From Zeugodacus cucurbitae (taxonomy: Eukaryota > Arthropoda > Insecta > Diptera > Tephritidae): DNA of 64,000 nt. Shown here one piece after another: positions 24,482 through 36,300 of this stretch; positions within the stretch are counted from its first letter, which is position 1, and every line of letters starts with the position of its first letter. The position numbers were made by a program, and so were the translations under genes. The stretch is taken from positions 20,216,001 to 20,280,000 of the forward strand of contig NC_071670.1 of assembly GCF_028554725.1 (NCBI RefSeq), written 5' to 3'. The notes beneath the pieces were generated by a model that did not search any database, had not been told where the DNA came from, and was given only the letters and a program-made list of their open reading frames with translations.

Positions 24482-25697
24482 CGCCCTGTGGAACCCCTTG
24501 TTTAATTTTCCTAAGTTTTGATGTTTTACCGATTACGTCCGTAGGAATGGGAAGAGCGGCGAAGGCATTCTCGGTGAATTCCGTGAAGCCGTCCCAGTTA
24601 GCTTTGTTAAAATTAACATAAGTGCGGCTGTCCGCGGAAATAAAGTCAGGAGGTTTTTCAATCGAGATAATTATGGGCAGATGGTCTGATGCAAGGGTTA
24701 GCATAGGTCGCCATGTTATGCTGTTTATCAGACCACCGCTAGCAATTGTGATGTCTGGCGAGCTGCTGCAGGTGCTCATAATTCTGGTGGGAGCTTCGTC
24801 ATTCATTGTGCAGAATGTCGAATCGTCTATCTGTTCTGCCAGCGCCATCCCTCTCCGATCATTTGACAGGCAAGAATGCCAAAGATCGTGGTGCGCGTTA
24901 AAGTCGCCAAGTACCAGTCGGTTTTCACCACGAAGTAGCGCACTAATATTCGGGTGGTATCCTGTTGGGCAACTTGTAACTGGGGGGATGTATATATTAA
25001 ATATTTCCAGCTCGACATCGCCTGACCGGACAGCTATACCCTGACATTCTAGGATAGAGTCCCTGCGGTCGATGTCACCTTCGATAAGACGATATTGCAC
25101 GGTGTTGTGTAGTATGAATGCTAGGTCACCACCACTATCTCGCTCGCGATCTTTACGTAAAACGTTGAAACCTGCACAACTCAGAAGGTCTGAGTGGCTG
25201 TTTAACTTGGTTTCTTGGACCGCAGCTATTGATATGCCTTCCCGACTCATAAAATCAGCTATCTCCTCGATCTTACTCTGGAGCCCGTTGCAGTTAAACT
25301 GTAAGAGTCGGGTATGTCTTGGTGTTGCTGTCGTGACCCTGGGAGTGAGGGAGTGACGTACAGGTGGAGGTTGTTGCAGCTGTGTTACACGCAAAGGAAA
25401 ATGTCGCACTTCGGTGTTGTTTGGCGACTCCGATGTTGTTGGTTGCGGGGGCAGACTCCTATTACAGCATGGGGCAACGTACGATACACTCCACTCACGT
25501 ATGGTGCGCAGGCCGGAACACGTCGGAAAATGACACCAGCCAGTGCAGGAATTGCATCTGAATGAGGTCACGTTCCGACGTATTACGGTCCTGAGGGTGG
25601 CGGCGCATTGCGCGAACTGGGTGCAGGTTGCACTGCCGTAGAGGCAACAGTCGCAGTATTGCGTTGACAGCAAGGGGCCACATAACGTGTGGTCCAC
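24468..25697 (-). pseudogene. LINE second finger plus AP endonuclease, joined to RT fragment by deletion
   Basis: Residues about 1-80 hold a Cys-rich finger (RCNSCTGW...CSGL...YVAPCC). The endonuclease follows, with FNCNGLQSK, VQETKL, LGDFNAHHDLWHS, SPDITI and SDHLPI, the metal-binding and catalytic blocks of APE-type LINE endonucleases. After about residue 380 the frame jumps straight to KIKQGVPQGGVL, an RT motif, so the RT fingers and first catalytic Asp are deleted. It then terminates; a second small deletion puts the next motif in another frame. Confidence 0.88.
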
Positions 25698-25894
25698 TCC
25701 CTATGGGTCTTAAGGCCTGAACAGGTCTTAAGATGGCTCCATCCATTGCATGTGTTGCACCTAACCGAGGTGGAATTTGGATGGAGCCTTTTAGCGCATA
25801 CGCAACAGAAAAATACCTCAGGCCCTGGGTTGGACTCTATGCCAGCCCGGAGTAAGAGGATATGGAGCAACCCTGCTGCAAGGCGTTGCTCCAA
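25583..25894 (-). pseudogene. LINE 5' leader frame with 2A-like motif and PHD-like finger
   Basis: Residues 9-25 are a Leu-rich stretch ending RAGIESNPGP, close to the ribosome-skipping 2A signature (which usually has D before I/V-E-x-NPGP; here it is G). A Cys4-His-Cys3 type finger follows (CCVCAKR...RCNTCNGWSH...CSGL...CC). A frameshift separates it from the second finger at about 25560-25640. 2A-like leaders are known in some APE-type LINEs. Confidence 0.8.
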
Positions 25895-26010
25895 TGACGT
25901 ACAACTAAACTTAAAACTAATCGATCCAAACAGGGTTAGATCGCCGAAAGGGCAGCCCTTGACCGGATAAAATCCGGGTCAACTCCGGTGCGTAGAACCG
26001 GCTGCTGTGG

Positions 26011-27082
26011 GAGTTGTATATATAGGTATATCCTTCCGATAGTACTGTTTGTTACATTTGTAACTTATCCATTCTAATTTTATAGCGGTACTTTAATACT
26101 CGTTTCGAACATATTGTCAGCAGTGTTGCTCCGTTTTAAATGTGATTTAATACCATTCATTGTCAATTCTCCACTCTCTCTCTTTTCTGCGTTGCCTCTT
26201 TGCTACTTTTGGCCGCTCTTTATCATCTTCATATGTCAGTTTCGGTCATTGTATAGAGAAGTAGGGAAACTCCAAAAACCCACCTCCAGAAACTACTTTT
26301 GACATTTAAGCCAACATGGCCGCCTATGTTGAGCTAATTCATATTCCCCAAAATTGGTTTCGCATAATCAATAATTTGTGTATTATTGTTTATTACCATT
26401 CAAATTTTTGGTATTATTATGATGTTATTAAGTGTTGCGAAATTAAATAAAATTAATTCTTCTTGATAGGGATGAATACCCAACATAGGTTAGGTTAGGT
26501 TGGTTTGGTAGGCCTGTAGGCCACGCATAGACCAGTTATTTGAAAATATTTTTTTTAATGGAAACGAGAAGATTTATTTTACTATAAGTGGGATTCTCGA
26601 AATAGCATTGTAATGCGATATGGTACTAAAAGTTAGCAGTAATTAAAACAGTATTATAATTTAATTATTTTGAAGTATTTCTAGACAAATTGAGAATGGA
26701 AAATACAATTTATACATAAGTAAATATGCATGGGTATATTTTTATTGTAAGAAATATGGAAAAATTGCATAAATGAAGGTTTTGATCGGCCGTACAAATC
26801 GATTTTACGCGCGTTCATCAATGAATAAATGGGAGAGATCAAGCAGTTAATAAAATAACCCTCTTATAATAATGATATAAATTTTATCTATAAATTTTGT
26901 CTTTAATTGTGTCATGTATGGCCACTTTATGGCAGCAGACCTACATACGGAGTTAAGGTTTTTTTTTTAAATTGTATAAAAATTATTTTTCAAGTTACTG
27001 CGTTCAAATATAGAAATATTTGTCCCTTTTGAACAGCTGACGCTAAATAATATAAATCATAAAAATTTAAGATTACACTATA
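26011..27082. other. Non-coding DNA with a GGTTAGGTTAGGTT remnant
   Basis: At about 26490-26525 a short GGTTAGGTTAGGTTGG phrase followed by GGTAGGCCTGTAGGCC looks like a LINE 3' remnant rather than telomeric repeat. The rest is AT-rich and non-coding. Confidence 0.4.
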
Positions 27083-27322
27083 CAGTGGAACTTCTCTAAC
27101 TCGAATCTCCATAATCCACAAAAACTTCGAGTTATATAATTTTCATTAAAACATATAAATTTTCAAAATATGTGTAATATTATATTTTTTGTTTGGCTCC
27201 GTGCAATATAGAGGGACTCTTAAAAGAGTTCGAGGTATAGAAATTCCAGTTATTGCCAATTCAAGTGTTCGAATTATGGAGATTTTCGGGTTATAGAAGT
27301 TCGAGTTATGGAAGTTCCACTG
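27083..27322 (+). mobile_element. Pogo-like MITE, family P, copy 3 (short form)
   Basis: TA-flanked, 240 bp, with the same ends as copy 2 (CAGTGGAACTTCTCTAACTC ... GAAGTTCCACTG) but an internal deletion. Confidence 0.85.
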
Positions 27323-29129
27323 TATTTTCAAATGAGTACAATACATTATATATTAGCTATATGAAATTATTTTATAACTTGTTCGTTTTATTCTTTTGCC
27401 ACCCTATCCCAATAAAGCTTTAATTATGAAAAGCAAAAACAATAACTAGACAAACTGTCAAATAACTTACATGGTTGCTCATTTCTTGCTACCTTATTTC
27501 TGTGGTGAATAATTATGCCACCACATTCGATAAAATGAAGCTCAAATAAATACTTTCTTTATTCTTAAATTTGGAAGTAGAACGAGGTGTTGCAACAATA
27601 AGTGAGAAAATAAACTATTTTTTATCGAAAAAGTATTACATGCTTTGAAATAATCAGTATTTTTTGTACAACTTTTCAATAAATTTCGCAAAAATTCTAC
27701 AATGCAACCATTTACCGGTAAAAAGTCAATCATTCGGGTTTCACAAGTTATCCTTTTCATTTCAGTTTTAATTTTTGTAGAATACATATACAATTGAAAA
27801 AGTGTTTTCGGTATTGTCACTATTCAGGAGCTTTTACAATGTAAATGTCTCATAGTATATCCATAGATAATCATCAATACATCAGCTGTTCAGCCGAATT
27901 GAGAAATGAAATGTGGCAACAGCGTCACACTCGGGTTCATTGCACAACAACCTTACTTAATTACAAATTGCGTTGTGTGCCTGTCAACCCGTGGCGGCTG
28001 AAGTTAAATTTAAAACATCAAACACAAAGGATTCAGGCAACTCGCTGCAGTCACTCAAACGAGCTACAGACAGCACTACAAAAACAACGTCACAGCCAGC
28101 AACATCGGCTGTCGACAAAAAGAAGTGCAAAAACAGAGCTATAAACACACCCTCCGACACATTAACGTGTCAAAAACAACCTTACACAGCAGCTATGTAA
28201 TGCGTCAGCTGTCGCTTTCGCTGCGCATGTTGACGTAGACGTTGGCGTTGATGGCTTCGCCCGTTGAGTTGGCCACCGGGTTTTGCATAGAAAAGTACTT
28301 TTGTCATTTAAAGGACGTTGAAAGCTATAAAGTTTGGTTAACTCCTTACTAACCAACGTCAACCATAAGAATGTTCTTGTATGTATGTATGATTATGTTT
28401 CTTCTGTGCGCCCCACCCTCTTTTACAGGCAGTTTACAAACGGTTCTAAAGTTCCGTTATTGATTAAATGTGGCAAATGCGTGCTTCGCATGCGACAGGT
28501 TGTTCGAAGGGTACGTGCGCGTCACATTTACATATTTAAACATTTATGTAGGTATGTAAGTGTATACTCTTATTTATGTACATCAACTCCCAGCACCACG
28601 CGTTGTCCTGCTATACCGTGTCGTTACAGGTGGAAGGAGAGTAGTACAACGTCTGTGGCGCATCAAAGTAATCGCACGCAGCTGTTCCCGCGACTAAGTG
28701 TATTGTTCTCGACGGCTCAACTCACAGCAATGGGACATATTATATATGTATGTATATAAGTATATAATGTGCCTAGCTCCCGGCCTTCTCCTTTTTTATT
28801 AATTTTTATTTACCTTTTACTGCTGTTTTCGTAGAATTTGCGTGCAACTTTAATAACACATTCACAAGGTCTCTGATTGTTTCTATACACTATGACTGAG
28901 ACGTTGTATTGTTCACACATAGTAGTCTTCATGCTGTTGCCTAACAAGCTTCCAAGTTTTCTTTTGTTTGAATTCGATTTGTCGGCATCTAAGGCATTAT
29001 TTTAATTGATTTTCAAAATTTCTTAAAGTTTCCGTTTCTATTGGGAAACTGTGTACGTCTGAATTTATGGAATTCTCTTGACAAGCTTCCGATTTTTGCT
29101 GATGCTTAGCAACTTGGGGTTGGTGATGA
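27323..29129. other. Unique-looking non-coding DNA
   Basis: From about 27880 to 28760 the DNA is less AT-rich and contains frames (27845-28144, 27973-28200, 28334-28759) with no recognised domain or splice support. Any could be a lineage-specific exon, but I cannot support that. Confidence 0.4.
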
Positions 29130-29400
29130 GTATAGTTGAAATCCAGATATATGTCTGTGTCCGTACACGCCAAAAATAGTTGAGTAAATCTTAGTGAAAC
29201 TTGGAAAACATAGAAAAATTTCTCAGATATTCTAAGGAAATTTAGAGAAGATATTTTCCTTATAATGTACATACCTCTGTCCCGAAATCGGGCCAATACC
29301 TTCACCAGCCTTTCTAAATGAACGTATAATCTTGAATATAATATTTCTTGGTGGCAATTGTAGTTGAAATGGGTCCAGGAATGCCCTCGGCCCACATTAT
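29130..29400 (+). mobile_element. Highly diverged fragment, possibly repeat family U
   Basis: Phrases such as TTGAGTAAATCTTAGTGAAACTTGG and CCGAAATCGGGCCAATACC resemble the 5' part of family U, after a TCTGTGTCCGT stretch equivalent to the (GTCC)n run. No ends are recognisable. Confidence 0.4.
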
Positions 29401-29654
29401 ACTAGTTCGTTATTAATATTATGCAATCTAATGAATATCCGTCCATTAAAAAAATATTTGACATCATTGAACCTGGAACGCATACCTTTTTTTGCTCTAA
29501 AAAAATATTTAAATATTTAAGAGAAACCATTAATATATTTCATATATGTTTCGAAAAATAATTAAATTATTCGGTTGTTAACATTTTGGATTCTTTTAAC
29601 AAAACGTGAGGAGAGTCAACACATCTATAAAATCTTCTAATTTCGACTTCATTT
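29401..29654. other. Non-coding AT-rich DNA
   Basis: Nothing recognisable. Confidence 0.4.
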
Positions 29655-29886
29655 CCCTGCCAGCCAAAGGTGGTGAAAAAGCTGGTTAAACCGAAGTTTT
29701 TTAAACCCACAAAAGTGGTAAAAAAAAGTGGTGAGTTTGCCATAGGCCAGCATAGCTGCTTGTGAGTTTTTTAACCACTATTCCCCTCACACGTACGAAT
29801 ACAAAAACAAAACAACCCAAACGTGTGCGTTGGTGTTAGTAATTGAAGAAACATGAGGGGAAAGTGGTTAGGCCTGGCTGGCAGGG
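29655..29886. mobile_element. 232-bp inverted-repeat MITE of unassigned type
   Basis: The ends are CCCTGCCAGCCA and its exact inverse TGGCTGGCAGGG. Internally, GTGGTTAAA-like phrases also recur in inverted form. TTT lies on both sides, which may be the target duplication or chance. Non-coding. Confidence 0.65.
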
Positions 29887-31981
29887 TTTACCCGCGAATA
29901 CAGAATTTCACTACATAATAACAAATTATGTTATTTGCTGAAAAAATATAATATTTTTATATTGCAATATTTCATGATCATGATACCTACTGGGATGCTA
30001 CGCCTCTCGCATCAACGTTGCCAATTTTCTAGCTTTAGTTCGTGACAGTTATTAATGGCTGCCTTCTTAGAAATTTAATGCATCAGCTTGATGTGTATTA
30101 TTTATGTTGATGCTTAATAGATTATATATGTACATATGTATGTGTATCTTAACTCCTGATGGTTTTGTAAGGATTTAAGGCCTTTAATAAGTTTAAAGAT
30201 TTAACGGAACGAAAAAAAACGGAATATAAGATTTTTGTCTTTTAATTGTATGGAATTGCGTTCGGAATCAAGAAAATATTGAAATATTAAATATGGTTGT
30301 GACATTGTACTACACTGAAATTCCCAAAAACGGGCAATCCACAACCGGAGCTACCATAAGCGGTCAAATTTCATGGATACAAAATTTTCATTAATATTTT
30401 CATACAAAAGGAATTCCAATAACCGGATGAAGAACTTACTTTACCACACCTCATCTTTCTCTTAAGTACAAAAAATGCGTAGGTGGTGAATTATGTAAGG
30501 AGCGGCACATATTATTATTTTGTACTATTTATAGATTTCTTTGAATCAACTTCCAGTTGAATTTAATCTAATAAACGTGTCCATAGTTTAGTTGTGTATA
30601 TTTTTTTTGTTTTATATAAATCGACGTTGAAAATATATATGTATGTATATTTATTTTATTATGGCTGGTATTGTCATTGGCGAAGCGGATGTACATAAGT
30701 ATGTGACGAATCAAATTTTACATATTTGACTGACGATTGGACAATAACTTAACTGTTTTGGTGCAATACTAAAATAATTGAAAAATGTCATTTAGGACTG
30801 AATATTGTTATTGTTTTTCGCCTCATTACATAAATATATGCTATGTGCTCGCTTCGCCAGAAATTTAATTCGCTTCGCCGGTGACAATACCAGCCTATAT
30901 TTAAACATGGAGTCGGGTTACTTTTGCAACTAACTAAATAATTAAGCAGCAAGTTCAAACTGAACATCATAATTTTAAAAAATTCAATTAAATGTGTAAT
31001 TATCCATCGCAATATCCTTTTCCTTAAATGCAATGTTGTAGGGTTTGGGTGTATTTGGATGATTGGGTATTACACCGAAGAGAAATTCGGTCTGTATGAG
31101 TTCAAATCATTAACAAATCTTAAATTGCGCAAAAACTTAAATTTCCAACGTCTGCTTGTTGCTGTAATTTGACTGTTTCTAGGGTTTGATTTATTTGGCC
31201 GTGAGGATAAAGTTTTTTCTTTATTTGCAACAACGTTATGATGCCTACGCCACCCACACTGCAATGTGAAACCTGCTAGAGGGCAGGGGTTGCTACGGCG
31301 TTGGGTGGAAAAACGTAAAATGCGCAATAAATTGCGAAACTATTTTGCAAAAAAAAAAAATAATATTAAAAAAACGAATCAACAAAATGAATGGTGCTAG
31401 TTAGGCGAACAAAAGCTCAAAGCAGAAACCCTGCAACTACACTGCGTGTAACAATAACAGCAATATACATACATACATGTATACATAGAAGGCAAAAGGA
31501 GTGCCAGGACGACACAACTCTTTGTATATATGTACTTAAATATATATGTGTGTATGCAAGGAGCTTAATGAGAGCGACGGGAGAGTTGCAAATTTATAAG
31601 TGGTGGCGAAACGAGTACATGTGTATGTATATGTATATACCGGCTTCCGGGTAAGTTTCGTTGTGCGACTCGGCTGAGTCGGGTTTATTTGCTTGAACTA
31701 TTTTTGTAGCTTTGTTCTTTCATCGTTAAATATATATCGGGTGGCCGTGCTGTAACCAATGCTCGGTGCCAGCTCCCCAAAGTTCAATTTGAGCTTTATT
31801 TACGTATTAATGCTACACTAACTAGTTGTTGATTGATGTAAAAATGGGACGGATGAGTTTGTCTTGCACTCAAATACACACACTTCGTATGAATATACAG
31901 TGACACAATAAATTTTATGAAGCAACAAAATTTTTAAAAAACATAATATAATGAAAATATAGAATAGAAACAATAATTATA
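29887..31981. other. Non-coding DNA with a possible 5' splice site
   Basis: Around 30300-30440 phrases such as CCCAAAAACGGGCAATCC and AATAACCGGATGAAG look like pogo-type MITE debris. A good donor form (CCGG/GTAAGTTTCG) lies at about 31650/31651 on the + strand after a mixed-composition stretch (31380-31650) and could end an untranslated 5' exon. I have no further support for that. Confidence 0.4.
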
Positions 31982-32335
31982 CAGCCTTGGCCAAAAGTAT
32001 TAGGCACACCATTAAAATACAAGTATTCTCAAATGTGGCTATCAAAGTTACCACTTCTTTTTGTAAATGTCTTACATGGATGTTTAACTGTTGATTAAAA
32101 TTTAAATTTAACTGTTGATTGATTATTAAAAAAAAAATTTAACTAAGCTAAGCTAAGCTTTAAGACATTCATAAAATATTTTATAATATTTTTTTTTATT
32201 TTATTTTTTTTTTTAATGTTATTATCTCTAGTTCATTGTATTTTCACTGTTTTACTAATAAAACTTCATTATTTCACTTGTTAAAACAAAAAATTCAATA
32301 ATTAATGGGGTGCCTAATACTTTTGGCCAAGGCTG
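31982..32335. mobile_element. 354-bp TA-flanked MITE (Tc1/mariner type)
   Basis: The ends are CAGCCTTGGCCAAAAGTATT and its exact inverse AATACTTTTGGCCAAGGCTG, each next to TA. The interior is AT-rich and non-coding. It includes a duplicated TTTAACTGTTGATT phrase near 32085-32125. Confidence 0.88.
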
Positions 32336-32906
32336 TACATACATACATATGTATGTATGTTATTCCGGCACGATTCCGATTACTTTGGCGGTCGGGGTTT
32401 AAAAAAGAATTCCGGTATAAATGGGGTATCGTGTGAAAGGGAAGGCTCTCCAGAGAAGGAATACAGTAATCCCCGCTTAAATGCCCCTTCTTACATGCAA
32501 GACTTTTGAGTCACTTAAGCAAAAAAGTCACTTAAATCAATCTCGCTTAAGTATCTCGAGGTACTTACCAAGCTTTTTCTCAAATACTTCGATTAAATAT
32601 TTTTTTTTTTAGAATGAAAGTCACATTTATTTCTTATTAATAACAAAAATACTTATTAATAACGATAAATATGGAAAAAAATAACAATACAAAACTAAGC
32701 ATGTGTCTTCCTATTGACAATACTCAGCGCATTCAATGTCAAAAATATTAAAAGGCACTTAAAAGAGGAAAATTGCAACAATTTTGTGTTTGTGGCTTAA
32801 ATATTGCAGGCATTTAAGCGGGGAATTTTATATGTACACTTAGAGAAAAAAAAACGATGCCGCAAAATATTGTCACTTAAGCGGGAAAGGCATTTAGGTC
32901 ACTTAA

Positions 32907-32915
32907 GCGGGGATC
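32907..32915 (+). repeat. Target-site duplication of the LINE, left copy
   Basis: GCGGGGATC, repeated exactly at 36133-36141 on the other side of the LINE. Confidence 0.85.
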
Positions 32916-35900
32916 TTCTTCTTCTTAACTGGCGTAGAAACCGCTTACGCGGTTATAGCCGAGTCCACAACAGTGCGCCACGCATCTCTCCTTTTGGCGG
33001 TTTGGCGCCAATTGGTAATACCAAATGAAGACAGGTCCTTCTCCACCGTGTCCTTCCACCGGAGTGGAGGTCTCCCTCTTCCTCGGCTTCCACCAGCGGG
33101 TACTGCATCGAAAACTTTCAGAGCTGGGGCACTTTCATCCATTCGCACAACATGACCCAGCCAGCGTAGCCGCTGTCGTTTTATTCGCTGGACTATGTCT
33201 ATTTCGTCGAACAACACATACAGCTCATCATTCCATCTTCTGCGGTATTCGCCGTTGCCAATGTTTAAAGGACCGTAAATCTTCCGCAAAACCTTTCTCT
33301 CGAAAACTCCTAGTGCCGTCTCATCGGATGTTGACACCGTCCACGCTTCTGCACCATAAAGTAGGACGGGAATGATGAGGGACTTGTAGAGTTTAGTTTT
33401 TGTTCGTCGAGAGAGGACTTTACTTTTCAATTGCCTACTCAGTCCATAGTAGCACCTGTTGGCAAGAGTGATTCTGCGTTGGATTTCAAGGCTGACATTA
33501 TTATCGGTGTTAATGTTGGTTCCTAGGTATACGAAATTATCTACAACTTCAAAGTTATGACTGTCAACAGTGACGTGGGAGCCAAGACGCGAATGCGCTG
33601 ACTGTTTGTTTGATGACAGGAGATATTTCGTCTTGTCCTCGTTCACCACCAGACCCATTCGCTTCGCTTCCTTATCCAGGCGGGAAAAAGCAGAACTAAC
33701 GGCGCGGGTGTTGTTTCCAATGATATCGATATCATCGGCGTACGCCAGTAGCTGTACACTCTTGTAGATGATTGTACCTTCTCTATTTAGCTCTGCAGCT
33801 CTTATAATTTTCTCCAGCATCAAGTTAAAGAAGTCGCACGATAGCGAGTCACCTTATCTGAAACCTCGTTTGGTATCGAACGGCTCGGAGAGGTCCTTCC
33901 CGATCCTGACGGAGATTTTGGTGTTGCTCAACGTCAACTTACACAACCGTATTAGTTTTGCGGGGATACCAAATTCAGACATCGCGGCATAAAGGCAGCT
34001 CCTTTTCGTGCTGTCGAAAGCAGCTTTAAAGTCGACAAATAGATGGTGTGTGTCGATCCTTTTTTCACGGGTCTTCTCCAAGATTTGGCGCATGGTGAAT
34101 ATCTGGTCAGTTGTTGATTTTCCAGGTCTAAAGCCACACTGATAAGGTCCAATCAGTTTGTTGACGGTGGGCTTTAGTCTTTCACACAGTACGCTCGATA
34201 GAACCTTATAAGCGATGTTAAGGAGGCTTATCCCACGATAGTTGGCGCAGATTGTGGGGTCTCCCTTTTTGTGGATTGGGCAGAGTACACTGAGATTCCA
34301 ATCGTCGGGCATGCTTTCTTCCGACCATATTTCGCAAAGAAGCTGATGCATGCACCTTATCAGCTCTTCGCCGCCGTATTTGAATAGCTCGGCCGGCAAT
34401 CCATCGGCCCCCGCCGCCTTGTTGTTCTTCAAGCGGGTAATTGCTATTCTAATTTCTTCACGGTCGGGCAATGGAACATCTGTTCCATCGCCGTCGATTG
34501 GGGAATCGGGTTCGCCATCTCCTGGTGTTGTACTTTCATTGCCATTCAGCAGGCTGGAGAAGTGTTCCCTCCACAAACACAGTATACTCTGGTCATCAAC
34601 CACTAGATCACCTCTGGGGGTCCTACAGGAGTGTGCTCCGGTCTTGAAACCTTCAGTTAGTCGCCGGATCTTTTCGTAAAATTTTCGAGCATTACCCCTG
34701 TCGGCCAGCTTGTCAAGCTCTTCATACTCACGCATTTCTGCCTCTTTCTTTCTTTTTCTGCAAATGCGTCTCGCTTCCCTCTTCAGCTCTCGGTATCTTT
34801 CCCATCCCGCTCGTGTTGCGGTCGATCGCAACATTGCGAGGTAGGCAGTCTGTTTTCTCTCCACTGCGAGACGACAATCCTCATCATACCAGCTGTTTTT
34901 TTGGCTTTTCCGAAAGCCAATGGTTTCGGTTGCAGCTGTACGTAAGGAGTTTGATATGCCGTCCCATAGCTCCCTTATACCGAGATGCTGATGAGTGCTC
35001 TCAGAGAGCAGGAGTGCAAGTCGAGTAGAAAATCGTTCGGCTGTCGGTTGTGATTGCAGCTTCTCGATGTCGAACCTTCCTTGTGTTTGTTGACGTGTGC
35101 GCTTTTCTACACAGAGGCGGGTGCGTATCTTAGCTGCTACAAGATAGTGGTCCGAGTCGATGTTGGGACCACGAAGCGCACGCACATCAAAAACACTGGA
35201 GACATGTCGTCCATCTATCACAACATGATCGATCTGGTTGCGAGTGATTCGATCCGGGGACAGCCAAGTAGCTTGATGGATTTTCTTATGCTGGAATCTA
35301 GTACTACAGATGACCATATTTCGGGCCCCGGCGAAGTCGATCAGCCTCAGACCGTTTGGTGATGTTTCGTCATGGAGGCTGAATTTTCCGACTGTTGTGC
35401 CAAAGACACCTTCTTTACCCACCCTAGCGTTGAAATCGCCAAGCACGATTTTGACATCGTGGCGGGGGCAGCGCTCATAGGTACGTTCTAGGCGCTCATA
35501 GAAGGTATCTTTGATCACTTCGTCTTTCTCTTCCGTCGGGGCGTGGGCGCAAATAAGCGATATGTTGAAGAACCTCGCTTTGATGCGGATTGTGGCTAGA
35601 CGTTCATCCACCGGAGTGAATGCCAGGACTCGACGACGGAGTCTCTCTCCCACCACGAATCCCACACCGAATTTGCGCTCCTTTATATGGCCGCTGTAGT
35701 AGATGTCACAAGGACCCACCTTCTTCCGTCCTTGTCCCGTCCATCGCATTTCTTGGATTGCGGTGATGTCAGCCTTTACTCTTACGAGGACATCAACCAG
35801 CTGGGCAGAGGCACCTTCCCAATTAAGGGTCCGGACATTCCAGGTGCATGCCCTTAAATCATAGTCCTTTATACGTTTGCCGTGGTCGTCATCAAAAGGG

Positions 35901-36132
35901 GGGTTTCTCATCCGAGGCCTGTGTTTCTTATTCACTGGTTATTCGTTTTTATGTGGTGGGTCCCAAGCCCTACGCACAACCGCATAAGCGGGATTCGCCT
36001 TCTCACTTTAGCTCGCTTCCAGACGGATGTCTGTTGGCTACCCAGAGGATACTTGGTCTAAGACCGGAAGTTGAATGGCAGTCAGAAACTTTCCTCACTT
36101 ACGTGAACTTCTACATATGACTCCATCCTCCC
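32916..36132 (-). mobile_element. RTE-like LINE, near full length (about 3.2 kb)
   Basis: The 5' end is at 36132, followed by a leader of about 200 bp. One long frame (35935-32945) encodes AP endonuclease and reverse transcriptase. A short 3' end of (GAA)n type lies at 32916-32926. There is no separate ORF1. Size, single-ORF layout and the GRGRPPLRWKD...W C-terminal motif fit the RTE clade. A 9-bp target duplication flanks it, so this insertion has both ends and is fairly young. Confidence 0.9.
32945..35935 (-). pseudogene. RTE-like endonuclease/reverse transcriptase, one nonsense codon
   Basis: This one frame spans about 996 codons. The endonuclease (residues about 25-265) shows CTWNVRTLN, IQEMRWTG, LGDFNARVG, QIDHVVI and SDHYLV. 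A Lys/Arg-rich helical linker follows (about 350-420). The reverse transcriptase (about 490-780) shows YRGISLLN, CGFRPGKST, the first catalytic Asp in FVDFKAAFDS, and AYADDIDIIG. The C-terminus carries RGRGRPPLRWKD and a final W/R-rich helix. A single in-frame TAA at 33854-33856 lies in the block where the family has a Q (R-x-GDSLS), consistent with one C-to-T change. Otherwise it is intact, which suggests recent insertion. Confidence 0.9.
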
Positions 36133-36148
36133 GCGGGGATCACTGTAT

Positions 36149-36300
36149 ATATAAATATGACTCTGTTCATTATATTAATTTTTATAAAATTTAATTGAAT
36201 TGTTCTTACAAGCAACCTTTCCCGCATTCGTGTTGATCCATGTATTCTAATCTATCTAGGGAAGATGTGGTAGGTTATAGAATTAAGTTCGCTTAATATG
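36149..36300. other. Short non-coding spacer
   Basis: AT-rich, nothing recognisable. Confidence 0.4.

Larger units (their letters stand above)
23354..26010 (-). mobile_element. Decayed, internally deleted APE-type LINE
   Basis: The 5' end is near 26010 and the 3' end near 23354, where a (CAA)n tail appears on the minus strand. The order 5' to 3' is: 2A-like leader with a PHD-like finger, a second finger, AP endonuclease, a short piece of reverse transcriptase and a C-terminal Cys/His cluster. Several frameshifts break the frame. Most of the reverse transcriptase before the QGVPQGG motif is missing. The architecture points to the Jockey/I superfamily; the exact clade is not determined. Confidence 0.85.
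32464..36146 (+). mobile_element. Pogo-like MITE interrupted by a LINE
   Basis: The left end CAGTAATCCCCGCTTAA follows a TA. Subterminal copies of CACTTAAGCGGG run towards the right side, which breaks off at 32915. The missing right terminus (GGGGATCACTG then TA) appears after the LINE at 36135-36148. Without the LINE the MITE would be about 460 bp. AAGCGGGG repeats act like the family's binding-site motif. Confidence 0.8.

Noticed and set aside
26490..26520. GGTTAGGTTAGGTT as telomeric TTAGG repeat
   Set aside because: Only a few units, flies of this group lack TTAGG telomeres, and the flanking GGTAGGCCTGTAGGCC suggests a LINE 3' remnant.
27973..28200. Ser/Thr/Lys-rich 75-residue frame
   Set aside because: No recognised homology and no flanking acceptor or donor that keeps a frame; left as unsupported.
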